A stretch of DNA of 64,000 bases from assembly GCA_018267955.1 (NCBI GenBank), contig JAFDXL010000002.1, positions 332,941-396,940 of the forward strand, given 5' to 3'. This document shows positions 15,048 through 23,759 of this stretch, piece after piece. Below the pieces are notes generated by a model. That model searched no databases, was not told the origin of the DNA, and worked only from the letters and a program-made list of their open reading frames with translations. The stretch comes from Bacteroidota bacterium. GTDB taxonomy: Bacteria; Bacteroidota; Bacteroidia; Chitinophagales; Chitinophagaceae. The position numbers were made by a program, and so were the translations under genes. Positions within the stretch are counted from its first letter, which is position 1, and each line of letters opens with the position of its first letter.

Positions 15048-16133
15048 ATGAAGAATACTCCATTCACACAAAAGCACATAGAACTGGGTGCTAAAATGGC
15101 TGAGTTCGCGGGCTATAACATGCCTATTTCTTACACAAGCATCAACGAAGAGCATAACACCGTTCGAAAGAATGCTGGTGTATTTGATGTTAGCCATATG
15201 GGTGAATTCATCCTGAAAGGTGATAAAGCGCTGGACCTGATACAACGTGTTACCAGTAATGATGCAAGCAAACTTACTGATGGTAAGGCACAATACTCTT
15301 GTCTGCCCAACGATAATGGCGGCATTGTGGATGATCTGCTGGTGTACTGCGTCGAAACCAACAAAACTTATATGCTGGTGGTAAATGCTTCCAACATTGA
15401 GAAAGACTGGAACTGGATCAGCAAGCACAATACAGAAGGTGTAGAAATGCACAATATATCTGACAAGACAGGTTTGCTGGCAGTGCAAGGCCCCAAAGCC
15501 GTACAATACATGCAGCAGCTTACTGATATGGACATCACCAACCTGAAATATTACACTTTTGTAAAGGGTAAATTCGCGGGCGTTGATAATGTGATAGTAA
15601 GCGCTACAGGCTATACAGGTGCCGGCGGCGTAGAGATATACTTCGAGGACAAAGACAACAACGCGGAAACTATCTGGAACAAAATATTTGAAGTAGGCAC
15701 CCCTAACGGACTGAAACCAATAGGCCTTGCTGCACGCGATACACTGCGCCTGGAAATGGGCTTTGCGCTGTACGGCAACGATATTGATGATACTACATCT
15801 CCGCTGGAGGCAGGCTTAGGTTGGATCACTAAGTTCACCAAAGATTTTACCGCGCGCCCAATTCTGGAAAAACAAAAAGCCGAAGGCCTGAAAAACAAAC
15901 TGGTAGGCATCGAAATGATAGACAAAGGCATACCTCGTCATCATTACAAAGTACAGGATGCGTCAGGTAAAGAAATAGGTTATGTTACTTCTGGCACACA
16001 ATCGCCAAGCCTGGGCAAGGCGATAGGTATGTGCTACGTTACCAAAGAAAATGCCACCGAAGGCACAGAGGTAATGGTGATGGTGCGGGATAAAGCGTTA
16101 AAAGCAAAAGTGGTCAAAGTACCTTTCGAATAA
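15048..16133 (+). CDS. gcvT: Aminomethyltransferase (glycine cleavage T protein)
   Basis: GcvT transfers the methylene group of the lipoyl-bound aminomethyl intermediate to tetrahydrofolate and releases ammonia. The 361-residue protein has the N-terminal pattern [18 protein letters not shown], the folate-site segment [11 protein letters not shown], and [10 protein letters not shown], with the C-terminal domain ending in [10 protein letters not shown]. The length matches the family. It is a single-gene unit with its own promoter and terminator; the other glycine-cleavage genes are not in the window. Confidence 0.96.
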   Translation: MKNTPFTQKHIELGAKMAEFAGYNMPISYTSINEEHNTVRKNAGVFDVSHMGEFILKGDKALDLIQRVTSNDASKLTDGKAQYSCLPNDNGGIVDDLLVYCVETNKTYMLVVNASNIEKDWNWISKHNTEGVEMHNISDKTGLLAVQGPKAVQYMQQLTDMDITNLKYYTFVKGKFAGVDNVIVSATGYTGAGGVEIYFEDKDNNAETIWNKIFEVGTPNGLKPIGLAARDTLRLEMGFALYGNDIDDTTSPLEAGLGWITKFTKDFTARPILEKQKAEGLKNKLVGIEMIDKGIPRHHYKVQDASGKEIGYVTSGTQSPSLGKAIGMCYVTKENATEGTEVMVMVRDKALKAKVVKVPFE

Positions 16134-16137
16134 TAGT

Positions 16138-16166
16138 AAAGCCATTCTTTATGAATGGCTTTTTTA
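16138..16166 (+). terminator. Intrinsic terminator of gcvT
   Basis: AAAGCCATTC (16138-16147), loop TTTAT, and GAATGGCTTT (16153-16162) form a perfect 10-bp hairpin followed by more T's. It lies between convergent genes. Confidence 0.8.
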
Positions 16167-16174
16167 TTGCGCTT

Positions 16175-17755
16175 TTAGTATATCGTATCATTGATCACAA
16201 ATAAGTGTGGGTAACGTTTAATGTATGCCGGCATTACCTGCTGTTGCCCATCCCTGAAAACCGCTATTGGTATCCCCCTTCTGGCAAACCGCTGAAATTG
16301 CAACGAATCAGGATAATAATTGTATGCTTCTGCATCGTTATAAAACATTACGTCCACATGATCTGCCCCTTTGGCATTGAATATAAAACGAACATTTTCA
16401 GGCAGTCTTTTCCTAAGGCTTTTATACACATTTATATTGTGTATTCTATGCTGCCGGTCGGTATTGGCAGTACTAAACTGAGCACTCATCCTGCCTACAT
16501 CCAGCGTTATATAACACAACACTAAAGAAATAAAAACATACAAAACCTTGGCTGCATCACCTTTTACATATTGCAGCCAAACAACTGCAGCTATTGCGAT
16601 GAAAATAAACCCGATAGGTGCTACTACAAAAATGAATGCCGGCATCTTGGTTTGCACTATAAAGGAGAAAAAACAAATGACCGCCAGGAAACTAACCATC
16701 AGTGCTATGTAAAGCTTTTTGTCAATTGCTATCCTGGCGGCAACCATCATTCCTATCAGCAGTAATATCCATAGCCCGTTGCCGAAGTACATATCCAGGT
16801 TGCCGAGGTAATACCAAACAGTGCCGTAATGGTTCTCTACAACTTCAAATACATGGCGGGTATTGTATTCCATTTCTGTAAGCGCTTCTACAGGAAACCG
16901 CCAATGTATATATATCTGCCAGGGAAGAAATACAGCGCAACAAACGATTAGCGATAGCAGCAACACCCCGATCTCTTTCTTTGCACCTGGCCGTTTTATG
17001 GTAAGCAATATATTTATGCCCCATCCAAGGTATACAAGGAGCCCCGTTAGCCATTTATTTAATATGGCACACCCGGCAAATATGCCTATCCATATTATCC
17101 ATTTTAGCTTCTTTGTGGTAACATATTCCGCATAAGCCCACATACTTAACAAAACATAAAATCCAAAAGACACATCATCGTGATCTATATCATATCCCGC
17201 TGTAAGCCGTAATTGATAAAACGAAACGCTGAACAGTGCCGCAGCCAGGAAGGCTATATTTCCATTTTTAGTAAGCAGGTATCCAATCCTGTAAATTGGC
17301 AATACCATAATAGTACCCATCAGTACACTTGGGTATCTGCCTGCATATTCCGTCACTCCGAATATTTTCATGCTTAATGCCATTTGCCAGAGGAAGAGCG
17401 GAGGTTTATGCAGCCACACATAATTATCGGCCCATAGCCAAAATGCAAAGGGCATAACGGGATGCCTGTGCAATACAGGTTTTAGCGGATCTGCCATCAT
17501 ATTTTTAGCAACAAGTGCATGAAACCGCTCATCCCATTCATAGGTAAATGGATTCGCACGTGCTACGATTAAACGAATAATAAAGGCTGCAATTAATAAT
17601 AGGAATATTGCAGCTCTGTCTTTATCCTTAGTTTTCAGGATAAAGGCAGTCGCCAGCAGCGTACCAGGTATCAGAAAAGATGAAACAATAGCCATTGCAG
17701 GGTAAATAAGTGTTGTTGGCAAATTATAACTTATCACGCAATACATACTTACCAT
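16175..17755 (-). CDS. GT39/ArnT-like membrane glycosyltransferase
   Basis: The 526-residue polytopic protein matches the PMT/ArnT plan. An acidic motif lies in the first periplasmic loop (FTYEWDERFHALVAKNM), the segment WLHKPPLFLWQMAL follows, and then come about ten more membrane helices and a short soluble C-terminus. These enzymes transfer a sugar from a polyprenyl-phosphate donor to lipid, glycan or protein on the outer side of the inner membrane. Acceptor and sugar are unknown. It is divergent from the next gene, with 48 bp between starts. Confidence 0.8.
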   Translation of the reverse strand: MVSMYCVISYNLPTTLIYPAMAIVSSFLIPGTLLATAFILKTKDKDRAAIFLLLIAAFIIRLIVARANPFTYEWDERFHALVAKNMMADPLKPVLHRHPVMPFAFWLWADNYVWLHKPPLFLWQMALSMKIFGVTEYAGRYPSVLMGTIMVLPIYRIGYLLTKNGNIAFLAAALFSVSFYQLRLTAGYDIDHDDVSFGFYVLLSMWAYAEYVTTKKLKWIIWIGIFAGCAILNKWLTGLLVYLGWGINILLTIKRPGAKKEIGVLLLSLIVCCAVFLPWQIYIHWRFPVEALTEMEYNTRHVFEVVENHYGTVWYYLGNLDMYFGNGLWILLLIGMMVAARIAIDKKLYIALMVSFLAVICFFSFIVQTKMPAFIFVVAPIGFIFIAIAAVVWLQYVKGDAAKVLYVFISLVLCYITLDVGRMSAQFSTANTDRQHRIHNINVYKSLRKRLPENVRFIFNAKGADHVDVMFYNDAEAYNYYPDSLQFQRFARRGIPIAVFRDGQQQVMPAYIKRYPHLFVINDTIY

Positions 17756-17803
17756 CCATCAATATGAATGGCTTTTTTTATCTTACAGCCCTAAGTTATC
17801 CTT

Positions 17804-19600
17804 ATGCTATCACGGCTGTCCTATTTCTTTTGCACGCTTGTCATCATCTGTGGCTGCTTCTTTTTCTACCCGAAATGGAATGCGCCAAGGGGCGAGGCTG
17901 CCATCGGCTGGGATGTGAGCGGATACTATTGGTATATCCCTTCCGTAGTCATTTACAAAGACCTGAAATACCAGCGTTTTGCCGATACCGTATTGCAGAA
18001 ATATCAACCAACACCAGAGATACAGCAGTTTTCCCGATACCCCGATAGCAGTTGCGTACTTACCTATTCATCGGGTATGGCATTTATGTATCTGCCATTA
18101 TTTACGGTGGCGCATGTACTTGCTCAACCCTTAGGCTATCCTGCCGACGGTTTTTCACCACCCTACCAGTTCGCGCTGCAGGTAGGCAGCATGTTGTTTG
18201 CCTTATTCGGGCTTTGGTATTTCAGGAAGCTGTTGCTGCATTTTTTCGAGGATACGATCGTTGCCATATTACTATTACTATTGGTCATTGGCACCAATTA
18301 TCTCAATTACGCGTCCATAGACGGACCGATGACGCATTCCTGGCTGTTTACGCTCTACACCTTCCTGTTCCTCAATACTTATTATTTCTACCGCTCGCCA
18401 TCCATGAAATATGCCATTAGGATAGGTTTACTCAATGGCCTGATGATACTCATCCGCCCGTCCGAAATGGTAGGCGTGCTGATACCCATACTCTGGGGTA
18501 TGGAAACCATTTCCATGCAAGCCATCCGGGAAAAGCTTCTATTCTTTAAGCAGCATTTATCTAAGCTTATTGTAGCGGTAATATGTGTCATACTGGTAGG
18601 TAGCATACAGTTGGTTTACTGGAAGTATGTTTCCGGTCATTGGCTGGTATTTAGTTACGGTGGCGATGACAAAGGATTTACCTGGCTGCCCCCGCATACA
18701 GATGTATATATGTTTAGCTATCGTAGCGGATGGATAAGGTACACGCCATTAATGCTCCTGGCGCTTATAGGCATTATACCTTTCCTCAGGAACGGAAAGA
18801 ACAAGGTAGCTATTATGGCCTTCCTGCTGCTAAACTTGTATGTGGTAAGTGCATGGGATATTTGGTGGTATGGCGGCCGTGCCATGATACAGAGCTATGT
18901 GGGATGGTTCTTCCCAATGGGAGCGATGGTGCAAACGATGTTCCACCGCAGGTGGCTGCAATGGATAATGGTACCGGTAATTATTCTGTTTTCCTACATC
19001 AATATATGGATGATAATACAGGCGCACCGCGGTACCGGCCTGCTCGATGTTGATAACATGACCAAAGCCTACTATATGCGTGTAATAGGCCGCTGGCACC
19101 CAGGAAACCTGGAGCAACTGGATAAGCTAAAAGACACCGATGAATTGTTTGAAGGTACTCCAACAAACATGAAACTGGTGTATAGCAACGATTTCGAAAA
19201 TGATACATCTATCCATTGCCCCGAACCTCCTATACAGGGCAATGTGTCTGATTATGTTAGCACCAACAGGGAATACAGTTCTAATATGGTATTTGCACTG
19301 CCCGATCATTCACCCAAATGGTTACGAGTTAGTGCCGACTTCAGGTTTGCGCACAAGCAATGGGAAGTATGGAAAATGCCACAGTTCGTGGTAGAATTTC
19401 TCAGCAATGGGAAAAGTATCAAACGAAATAATATCCGCCCCGGTAAGTTCATGAACGAAAATGAAACCAAAAATGAGTTCATTGATGTGAAATTACCTAA
19501 AGAACCTTTCGACAGCGTAAAAGTATATTTCTGGAGCGCCGGAAGTAATTGGGACATGCTTTTAGATAATGTTACTGTTTCTACATTTAGCGAAAACTAA
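17804..19600 (+). CDS. Large polytopic membrane protein, possible GT-C glycosyltransferase
   Basis: The 598-residue protein has an N-terminal membrane anchor, a polar loop of about 90 residues containing IGWDVSGYYWYIPSVV, then about ten membrane helices to near residue 400 and a soluble C-terminal beta-rich domain of about 150 residues. The WDVSGYYWY loop sits where GT-C enzymes carry their acidic catalytic motif, but no exact family motif is recognised. Divergent placement from the GT39-like gene supports a role in the same envelope-glycan process, which is inferred. Confidence 0.55.
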   Translation: MLSRLSYFFCTLVIICGCFFFYPKWNAPRGEAAIGWDVSGYYWYIPSVVIYKDLKYQRFADTVLQKYQPTPEIQQFSRYPDSSCVLTYSSGMAFMYLPLFTVAHVLAQPLGYPADGFSPPYQFALQVGSMLFALFGLWYFRKLLLHFFEDTIVAILLLLLVIGTNYLNYASIDGPMTHSWLFTLYTFLFLNTYYFYRSPSMKYAIRIGLLNGLMILIRPSEMVGVLIPILWGMETISMQAIREKLLFFKQHLSKLIVAVICVILVGSIQLVYWKYVSGHWLVFSYGGDDKGFTWLPPHTDVYMFSYRSGWIRYTPLMLLALIGIIPFLRNGKNKVAIMAFLLLNLYVVSAWDIWWYGGRAMIQSYVGWFFPMGAMVQTMFHRRWLQWIMVPVIILFSYINIWMIIQAHRGTGLLDVDNMTKAYYMRVIGRWHPGNLEQLDKLKDTDELFEGTPTNMKLVYSNDFENDTSIHCPEPPIQGNVSDYVSTNREYSSNMVFALPDHSPKWLRVSADFRFAHKQWEVWKMPQFVVEFLSNGKSIKRNNIRPGKFMNENETKNEFIDVKLPKEPFDSVKVYFWSAGSNWDMLLDNVTVSTFSEN

Positions 19601-19616
19601 TACATAATAAGGGCAG

Positions 19617-19650
19617 CTTTATTGTAAAATAATCCAGAAAAGCAATAAAG
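19617..19650 (+). terminator. Weak inverted repeat after the membrane protein gene
   Basis: CTTTATTG (19617-19624) and CAATAAAG (19643-19650) are perfect 8-bp arms around 18 nt. A short T-containing stretch follows. This is a possible weak terminator before pyrH. Confidence 0.3.
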
Positions 19651-19736
19651 AATTTTGATAAGGCGCTAAGTCGGTTGAAGCCTCATTTATTCGTAAAATC
19701 CGTCAAAGTTTTATTTCTTTGCAGCAAATAAATACA

Positions 19737-20453
19737 ATGCTGCCTAAATACAATCGCGTACTGCTTAAGTTATCAGGAGAATCTTTAATGGGTGACCGTA
19801 ATTACGGTATAGATCCAAAGATGCTCGAACAATATGCATACGATATTAAGGCAATAAATGATCTGGGTGTACAGGTAGCTGTAGTGATCGGTGGCGGTAA
19901 TATCTATCGCGGTATGAACGAGATGGAAACCGGCATAGAACGCGCACAGGGCGATTATATGGGCATGCTGGCTACTGTTATCAACGGTATGGCTCTGCAG
20001 GCAGCATTGGAAAAAATTGGGGTGAAAACCCGCCTGCAAAGCGCCATTAAAATGGAGCAGGTTGCAGAACCGTATATCCGCCGCCGTGCAATGCGCCACC
20101 TCGAAAAAGGCCGTGTCGTAATATTTGGCGCCGGCACCGGTAATCCATACTTTACTACAGATACTGCAGGTTCCCTGCGCGCTATAGAGATCAATGCAGA
20201 TGTGATATTGAAAGGTACCCGCGTAGATGGCATCTATACTGCCGATCCGGAAAAAGACCTCACAGCAACCCGTTTTGATAAGCTTTCATTCACTGAAGTG
20301 ATCAGTAAAGGCCTGAAGGTGATGGATATGACCGCATTCACACTTTGCCAGGAAAACAACCTGCCAATAATAGTGTTTGATATGAACACAACCGGCAACC
20401 TGCTGAATGTAATATCAGGCAAGGCAGTAGGTACGCTTGTAAGCAACCATTAA
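19737..20453 (+). CDS. pyrH: UMP kinase
   Basis: PyrH phosphorylates UMP to UDP with ATP, the first step of pyrimidine triphosphate supply. The 238-residue protein starts [19 protein letters not shown], with the nucleotide-binding [13 protein letters not shown], and the UMP-site and lid segments [17 protein letters not shown] and [12 protein letters not shown]. Length and motifs are standard for the bacterial amino-acid-kinase-fold enzyme. The ATG at 19737 is chosen over an upstream TTG. Its stop abuts that of the convergent VWA gene with no spare base. Confidence 0.97.
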   Translation: MLPKYNRVLLKLSGESLMGDRNYGIDPKMLEQYAYDIKAINDLGVQVAVVIGGGNIYRGMNEMETGIERAQGDYMGMLATVINGMALQAALEKIGVKTRLQSAIKMEQVAEPYIRRRAMRHLEKGRVVIFGAGTGNPYFTTDTAGSLRAIEINADVILKGTRVDGIYTADPEKDLTATRFDKLSFTEVISKGLKVMDMTAFTLCQENNLPIIVFDMNTTGNLLNVISGKAVGTLVSNH

Positions 20454-21548
20454 TCAGCGTACCCGCTTACGCTTATTTCTTTCGTAATCTTCAAAGATAA
20501 ACTGGCCCAGCCCATCGAGGGATGAGTAGAATGCTTTCCCGTTATTTACCTCTGTAAACTCGCGTACAAACGATTGCAGGTAAGGATCATTGGCGATCAT
20601 AAAGGTGATCACTGGTATTTTCAATCTTCTGAGCTGCCCTGCAAGGTTTAGGGTGCGGTTCAATATCTTGCTGTCTATGCCAAAGCTGTTCTTATAATAC
20701 TTATTACCGATCTTCAGGCAGGTAGGCTTACCGTCTGTTATCATGAAGATCTGCTTATTAGGATTCTTTCTACGTCGCAATATATCCATGGCAAGTTCCA
20801 GCCCCGCTACCGTATTAGTGTGGTATGGCCCCACTTGCAGGTAAGGCAGGTCTTTCATTTCTATTTGCCAGGCATCATTGCCAAATACTACAATATCCAG
20901 TGTGTCCTTAGGATAGCGCGTTGTAATTAACTCACTCAATGCCATTGCTACCCTCTTGGCCGGGGTAATGCGGTCTTCACCATATAAGATCATGGAGTGA
21001 GAAATATCTATCATCAGCACGGTAGAAGTCTGGGTTTTAAAATCCATCTCGTGGATCTCCAGGTCTTCCTGCCCCATCGTCAGGCGATCTATACCGTGAT
21101 TGATAAAGGAATTTTTAAGGCTGCCTGTATAATCTATTGCTTCCAGCGCATCCCCAAATTCATATGGCCTTGTTTCGGGATTCAATTCATCTCCCTGCCC
21201 GCTTCTGAATGTATGGTGATTACCTTGTTTACTTTTTTTCAGCTTACCAAATATCTCGTCAAGCGAGCGTTTCCTGATCGATTGTTCTGATTTGGATGTG
21301 ATCTGGAAAGCACCTGTTTGTTCATTCTCTTTTAGGTACCCATGTTCTTTCAGGTCTTCAATAAAATCGCCTATGCTATAATCGTCATTGGTAAATTTAT
21401 ACTGCCTGTCCAACTGGGTAAGCCAGTCAAGCGCTTCCGTTGCATCGCCGCTGGTATATTGCAGCAATTCCATAAAAAGGTCAAGCAGCTTCTCAAATGG
21501 CGATTTACCACTTTCTTCCTTATACTTCGTGAATATGATCCCTTTCAT
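20454..21548 (-). CDS. VWA-domain protein
   Basis: The 364-residue protein has a charged N-terminal half of about 170 residues with a predicted helical region (PFEKLLDLFMELLQYTSG). A von Willebrand A domain follows, with its metal-ion-dependent adhesion site visible as DISHSM (DxSxS), a later Thr region and ITDGKPT. There is no signal peptide, so it is cytoplasmic. Such proteins often work with a MoxR-type AAA ATPase, but none is adjacent here. Partner and role are unknown. Confidence 0.75.
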   Translation of the reverse strand: MKGIIFTKYKEESGKSPFEKLLDLFMELLQYTSGDATEALDWLTQLDRQYKFTNDDYSIGDFIEDLKEHGYLKENEQTGAFQITSKSEQSIRKRSLDEIFGKLKKSKQGNHHTFRSGQGDELNPETRPYEFGDALEAIDYTGSLKNSFINHGIDRLTMGQEDLEIHEMDFKTQTSTVLMIDISHSMILYGEDRITPAKRVAMALSELITTRYPKDTLDIVVFGNDAWQIEMKDLPYLQVGPYHTNTVAGLELAMDILRRRKNPNKQIFMITDGKPTCLKIGNKYYKNSFGIDSKILNRTLNLAGQLRRLKIPVITFMIANDPYLQSFVREFTEVNNGKAFYSSLDGLGQFIFEDYERNKRKRVR

Positions 21549-21664
21549 AATAACCTCTTCCCGAAGTTACGCCCTTTGCATCGCTTCTGTGCTATTACAT
21601 TTATCAATGCTCTTATTGCCACTTATTCTTTTAAACTATTTTACAAATAGGTTGTTTCTCATCT

Positions 21665-22132
21665 ATGCCTACATTTTCACTTCATAGGGAGCAATTCATA
21701 AAACAGGAAGTTGAAGAAATATGGGACTTCTTCTGCGATCCCAAAAATCTCGCAAAGATCACTCCACGCTACATGAACTTTCGCATTACCTCCGCTCCGC
21801 ACAGTGGTGGCCTGCGCGAGGGGCAGATCATCACTTACAAGGTATCTCCCATTCTTGGTATCCCCTTGTTCTGGATGACCGAAATAACGCAGGTAGACCA
21901 TCTACGTTCGTTTACAGATGAGCAGAAAAAAGGCCCATATGAACTATGGCGGCATAAACACTCTTTTGTGCAGCAGGCTGATGGTGTGCTCATGACAGAT
22001 GATGTCACGTATGAGCTGCCATTCGGGGCTTTAGGAACGCTGGCTCATGCGCTCTTTATCAAAAGACAGCTAAACGGCATCTTCGACTTCAGGTATAAGG
22101 CAATTGAAAATATGTTTAATAAAGAGCGTTAA
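21665..22132 (+). CDS. SRPBCC-fold protein at the head of the carotenoid cluster
   Basis: The 155-residue protein has the START/SRPBCC pattern: EQFIKQEVEEIWDFFCDPKNLAKITP at the N-terminus and a C-terminal helix ending FDFRYKAIENMF. These proteins bind hydrophobic ligands. It lies 62 nt before the MerR-type regulator on the same strand, at the start of the carotenoid block, which suggests handling of an isoprenoid or a role in the stress response, as inference. Confidence 0.75.
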   Translation: MPTFSLHREQFIKQEVEEIWDFFCDPKNLAKITPRYMNFRITSAPHSGGLREGQIITYKVSPILGIPLFWMTEITQVDHLRSFTDEQKKGPYELWRHKHSFVQQADGVLMTDDVTYELPFGALGTLAHALFIKRQLNGIFDFRYKAIENMFNKER

Positions 22133-22194
22133 ACTTTTATCGGCATGGTTTGTTATAGGTTTTAAAAATTGGTATTTTGAGCGTCTCAGAAGAA

Positions 22195-23079
22195 ATGAAT
22201 CGGTTTAGTATCAAGGATATTGAAAACCTTACAGGTATCAAAGCCCATACTATACGTATATGGGAGCAGCGGTATAATATCTTTACGCCCAAACGCACAC
22301 CTACTAATATACGTTACTACGATGCTGTAGACCTCAAAATGGCCCTGCGCATTGCACTGCTCAACAATTACGGATATAAGATCTCTCACATACACGAGAT
22401 GAGTGAGCAAGACATGAATTCGCTCATTCAAAAGATAAACGATAAAGATTTCAGGCTGCAGTTGCTGGTAAATGATCTGCTGGAAGCTACGCTGGCAATG
22501 GATATGCAGCAGTTCGAGAAATTAGTAAATACTTTCGTCAAGCGCTATGGAATTGAAGATACTGTGGAACAGTTGTTCTTTAATTTTTTAGAGAAGATCG
22601 GTATTATGTGGATGACAGACCGCATTCTGCCGGCACAGGAGCACCTGGTGAGCAATGTCATATATCGTAAAATAGCTATTGCAATAGAAAACCTGGTGCC
22701 ACAACAAAAAACAGACGGCCCTACTGTACTACTCTTCCTGCCCGAAGGGGAAATACATGATATTGGCCTCCTCTATGTTCATTACCTGGTGCTGAAGTAC
22801 GGCAAAAACGCCATATACCTCGGCCCCAATTCCCCGTTAAAAGAAGTACAGATGGTAGCGGAGATCAAAAAGCCCGAATATCTTTTTGTGCATCTTACTT
22901 CAGTTGCCTCTTCATTCGATTGCAATCAATACCTCACCCGTCTTACAACAGCGGTAACAGATTCGAAAATCTTTGTTTCCGGCAGTATGCTGCAAAATCT
23001 GAAGCTCAAAACATTTCCTACGCTCAGATACCTGCACTCGCTTAAAGAGGTCAGGGATACTTTAGTGGCACTTAGCTAA
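22195..23079 (+). CDS. MerR-family regulator with B12-binding domain (CarH/LitR-like)
   Basis: The 294-residue protein joins a MerR helix-turn-helix (FSIKDIENLTGIKAHTIRIWEQRY, residues 4-27) to a cobalamin-binding module. Two hallmarks of the CarH family are visible: W139 followed nine residues later by E149-H150 (Wx9EH), and E186-I-H188-D-I-G191 (ExHxxG), the lower-ligand histidine motif. CarH-type proteins use adenosylcobalamin as a light sensor and repress carotenoid genes in the dark. Here it precedes an ECF sigma factor and crtI/crtB. The ATG at 22195 is used; an in-frame TTG lies six codons upstream. Light response itself is inferred. Confidence 0.85.
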   Translation: MNRFSIKDIENLTGIKAHTIRIWEQRYNIFTPKRTPTNIRYYDAVDLKMALRIALLNNYGYKISHIHEMSEQDMNSLIQKINDKDFRLQLLVNDLLEATLAMDMQQFEKLVNTFVKRYGIEDTVEQLFFNFLEKIGIMWMTDRILPAQEHLVSNVIYRKIAIAIENLVPQQKTDGPTVLLFLPEGEIHDIGLLYVHYLVLKYGKNAIYLGPNSPLKEVQMVAEIKKPEYLFVHLTSVASSFDCNQYLTRLTTAVTDSKIFVSGSMLQNLKLKTFPTLRYLHSLKEVRDTLVALS

Positions 23080-23117
23080 ATCTTTTATAGTCTTCATTTC
23101 GTATGTACCATATATAC

Positions 23118-23140
23118 GGGCATAGCACTCCACTATGCCC
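23118..23140 (+). terminator. Hairpin after the CarH-like gene
   Basis: GGGCATAG (23118-23125) and CTATGCCC (23133-23140) form a perfect 8-bp stem with a 7-nt loop, followed by TGATTTT. It is a probable terminator with a weak T tract, separating the regulator from the sigma factor. Confidence 0.55.
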
Positions 23141-23159
23141 TGATTTTACGTTGGCATAA

Positions 23160-23231
23160 TTTTGTTTAAAGGTAACCATCTATATAATAAACAAAATCTA
23201 TAATTAGGGTAAGCATTTTTGTTTATGTTTG
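23160..23231 (+). promoter_or_regulatory. Sigma/crt promoter region with repeated TTTTGTTTA boxes
   Basis: TTTTGTTTA occurs at 23160-23168 and 23217-23225, and its inverse TAAACAAAA at 23188-23196. TATGTTTG (23224-23231) matches the -7 consensus 20 nt before the sigma-factor ATG and overlaps the last box. No -33 TTTG is at the standard distance. The layout suggests operator sites for the CarH-like protein. Confidence 0.45.
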
Positions 23232-23250
23232 CCTAACAAAACATTAAACA

Positions 23251-23748
23251 ATGACAGCCGCAGATTTTAATTCTTTGGTAGTAGGACATGGAGATATACT
23301 AAGGCCGTATGCTATATCGCTTACGCGCGACCAAGAGGATGCGAAAGACTTATATCAGGAAACTATGATGCGTGCATTGCTTAATAAAGACAAATACCAG
23401 TTTGGTACAAACCTCAAGGCATGGTTGTATACCATCATGCGAAACATCTTCATCAATAATTACTGGCGCAATAAAAAGTTTGCCAAACTCAGTGGCGAAA
23501 TTCCGCAGGATATCGCCATGTACGAGCGCCAGCAGGTTTCCTATAACGAGGGCTGGAACAATGTGAGAATGGCAGAGGTAAAGAAGGCTATTGATGAATT
23601 ACCTGCCGTCTTTCGCCTTTCGTTTGAGCTGCATTATACAGGTTATAAATACCAGGAAATAGCTGACCTTTTGCACGAACCGCTGGGTACGGTAAAAAGC
23701 AGGATACATTTTGCTCGGAAAATGCTAACATCACAACTGGAACGATAA
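23251..23748 (+). CDS. ECF-type RNA polymerase sigma factor
   Basis: The 165-residue protein has region 2 (DQEDAKDLYQETMMRALLNKDKYQ, with FGTNLKAWLYTIMRNIFINNYWR) and region 4 (LPAVFRLSFELHYTGYKYQEIADLL, then GTVKSRIHFARKML), the two-domain layout of extracytoplasmic-function sigma factors. It is 11 nt before crtI, so it is likely co-transcribed with the pathway genes and may drive its own operon. No anti-sigma gene is next to it; the adjacent regulator is the CarH-like protein. Confidence 0.92.
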   Translation: MTAADFNSLVVGHGDILRPYAISLTRDQEDAKDLYQETMMRALLNKDKYQFGTNLKAWLYTIMRNIFINNYWRNKKFAKLSGEIPQDIAMYERQQVSYNEGWNNVRMAEVKKAIDELPAVFRLSFELHYTGYKYQEIADLLHEPLGTVKSRIHFARKMLTSQLER

Positions 23749-23759
23749 AAAATCTTCAC

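Noticed and set aside
16150-17777. ATGAATGGCTTTTTT occurs both in the gcvT terminator (about 16151) and near 17764
   Set aside because: The match is short, T-rich and without further flanking similarity; it is probably chance.
17710-18048. Open frame starting near the divergent promoter, overlapping the membrane protein gene
   Set aside because: It runs in another frame through the well-supported 598-residue gene and lacks its own homology.
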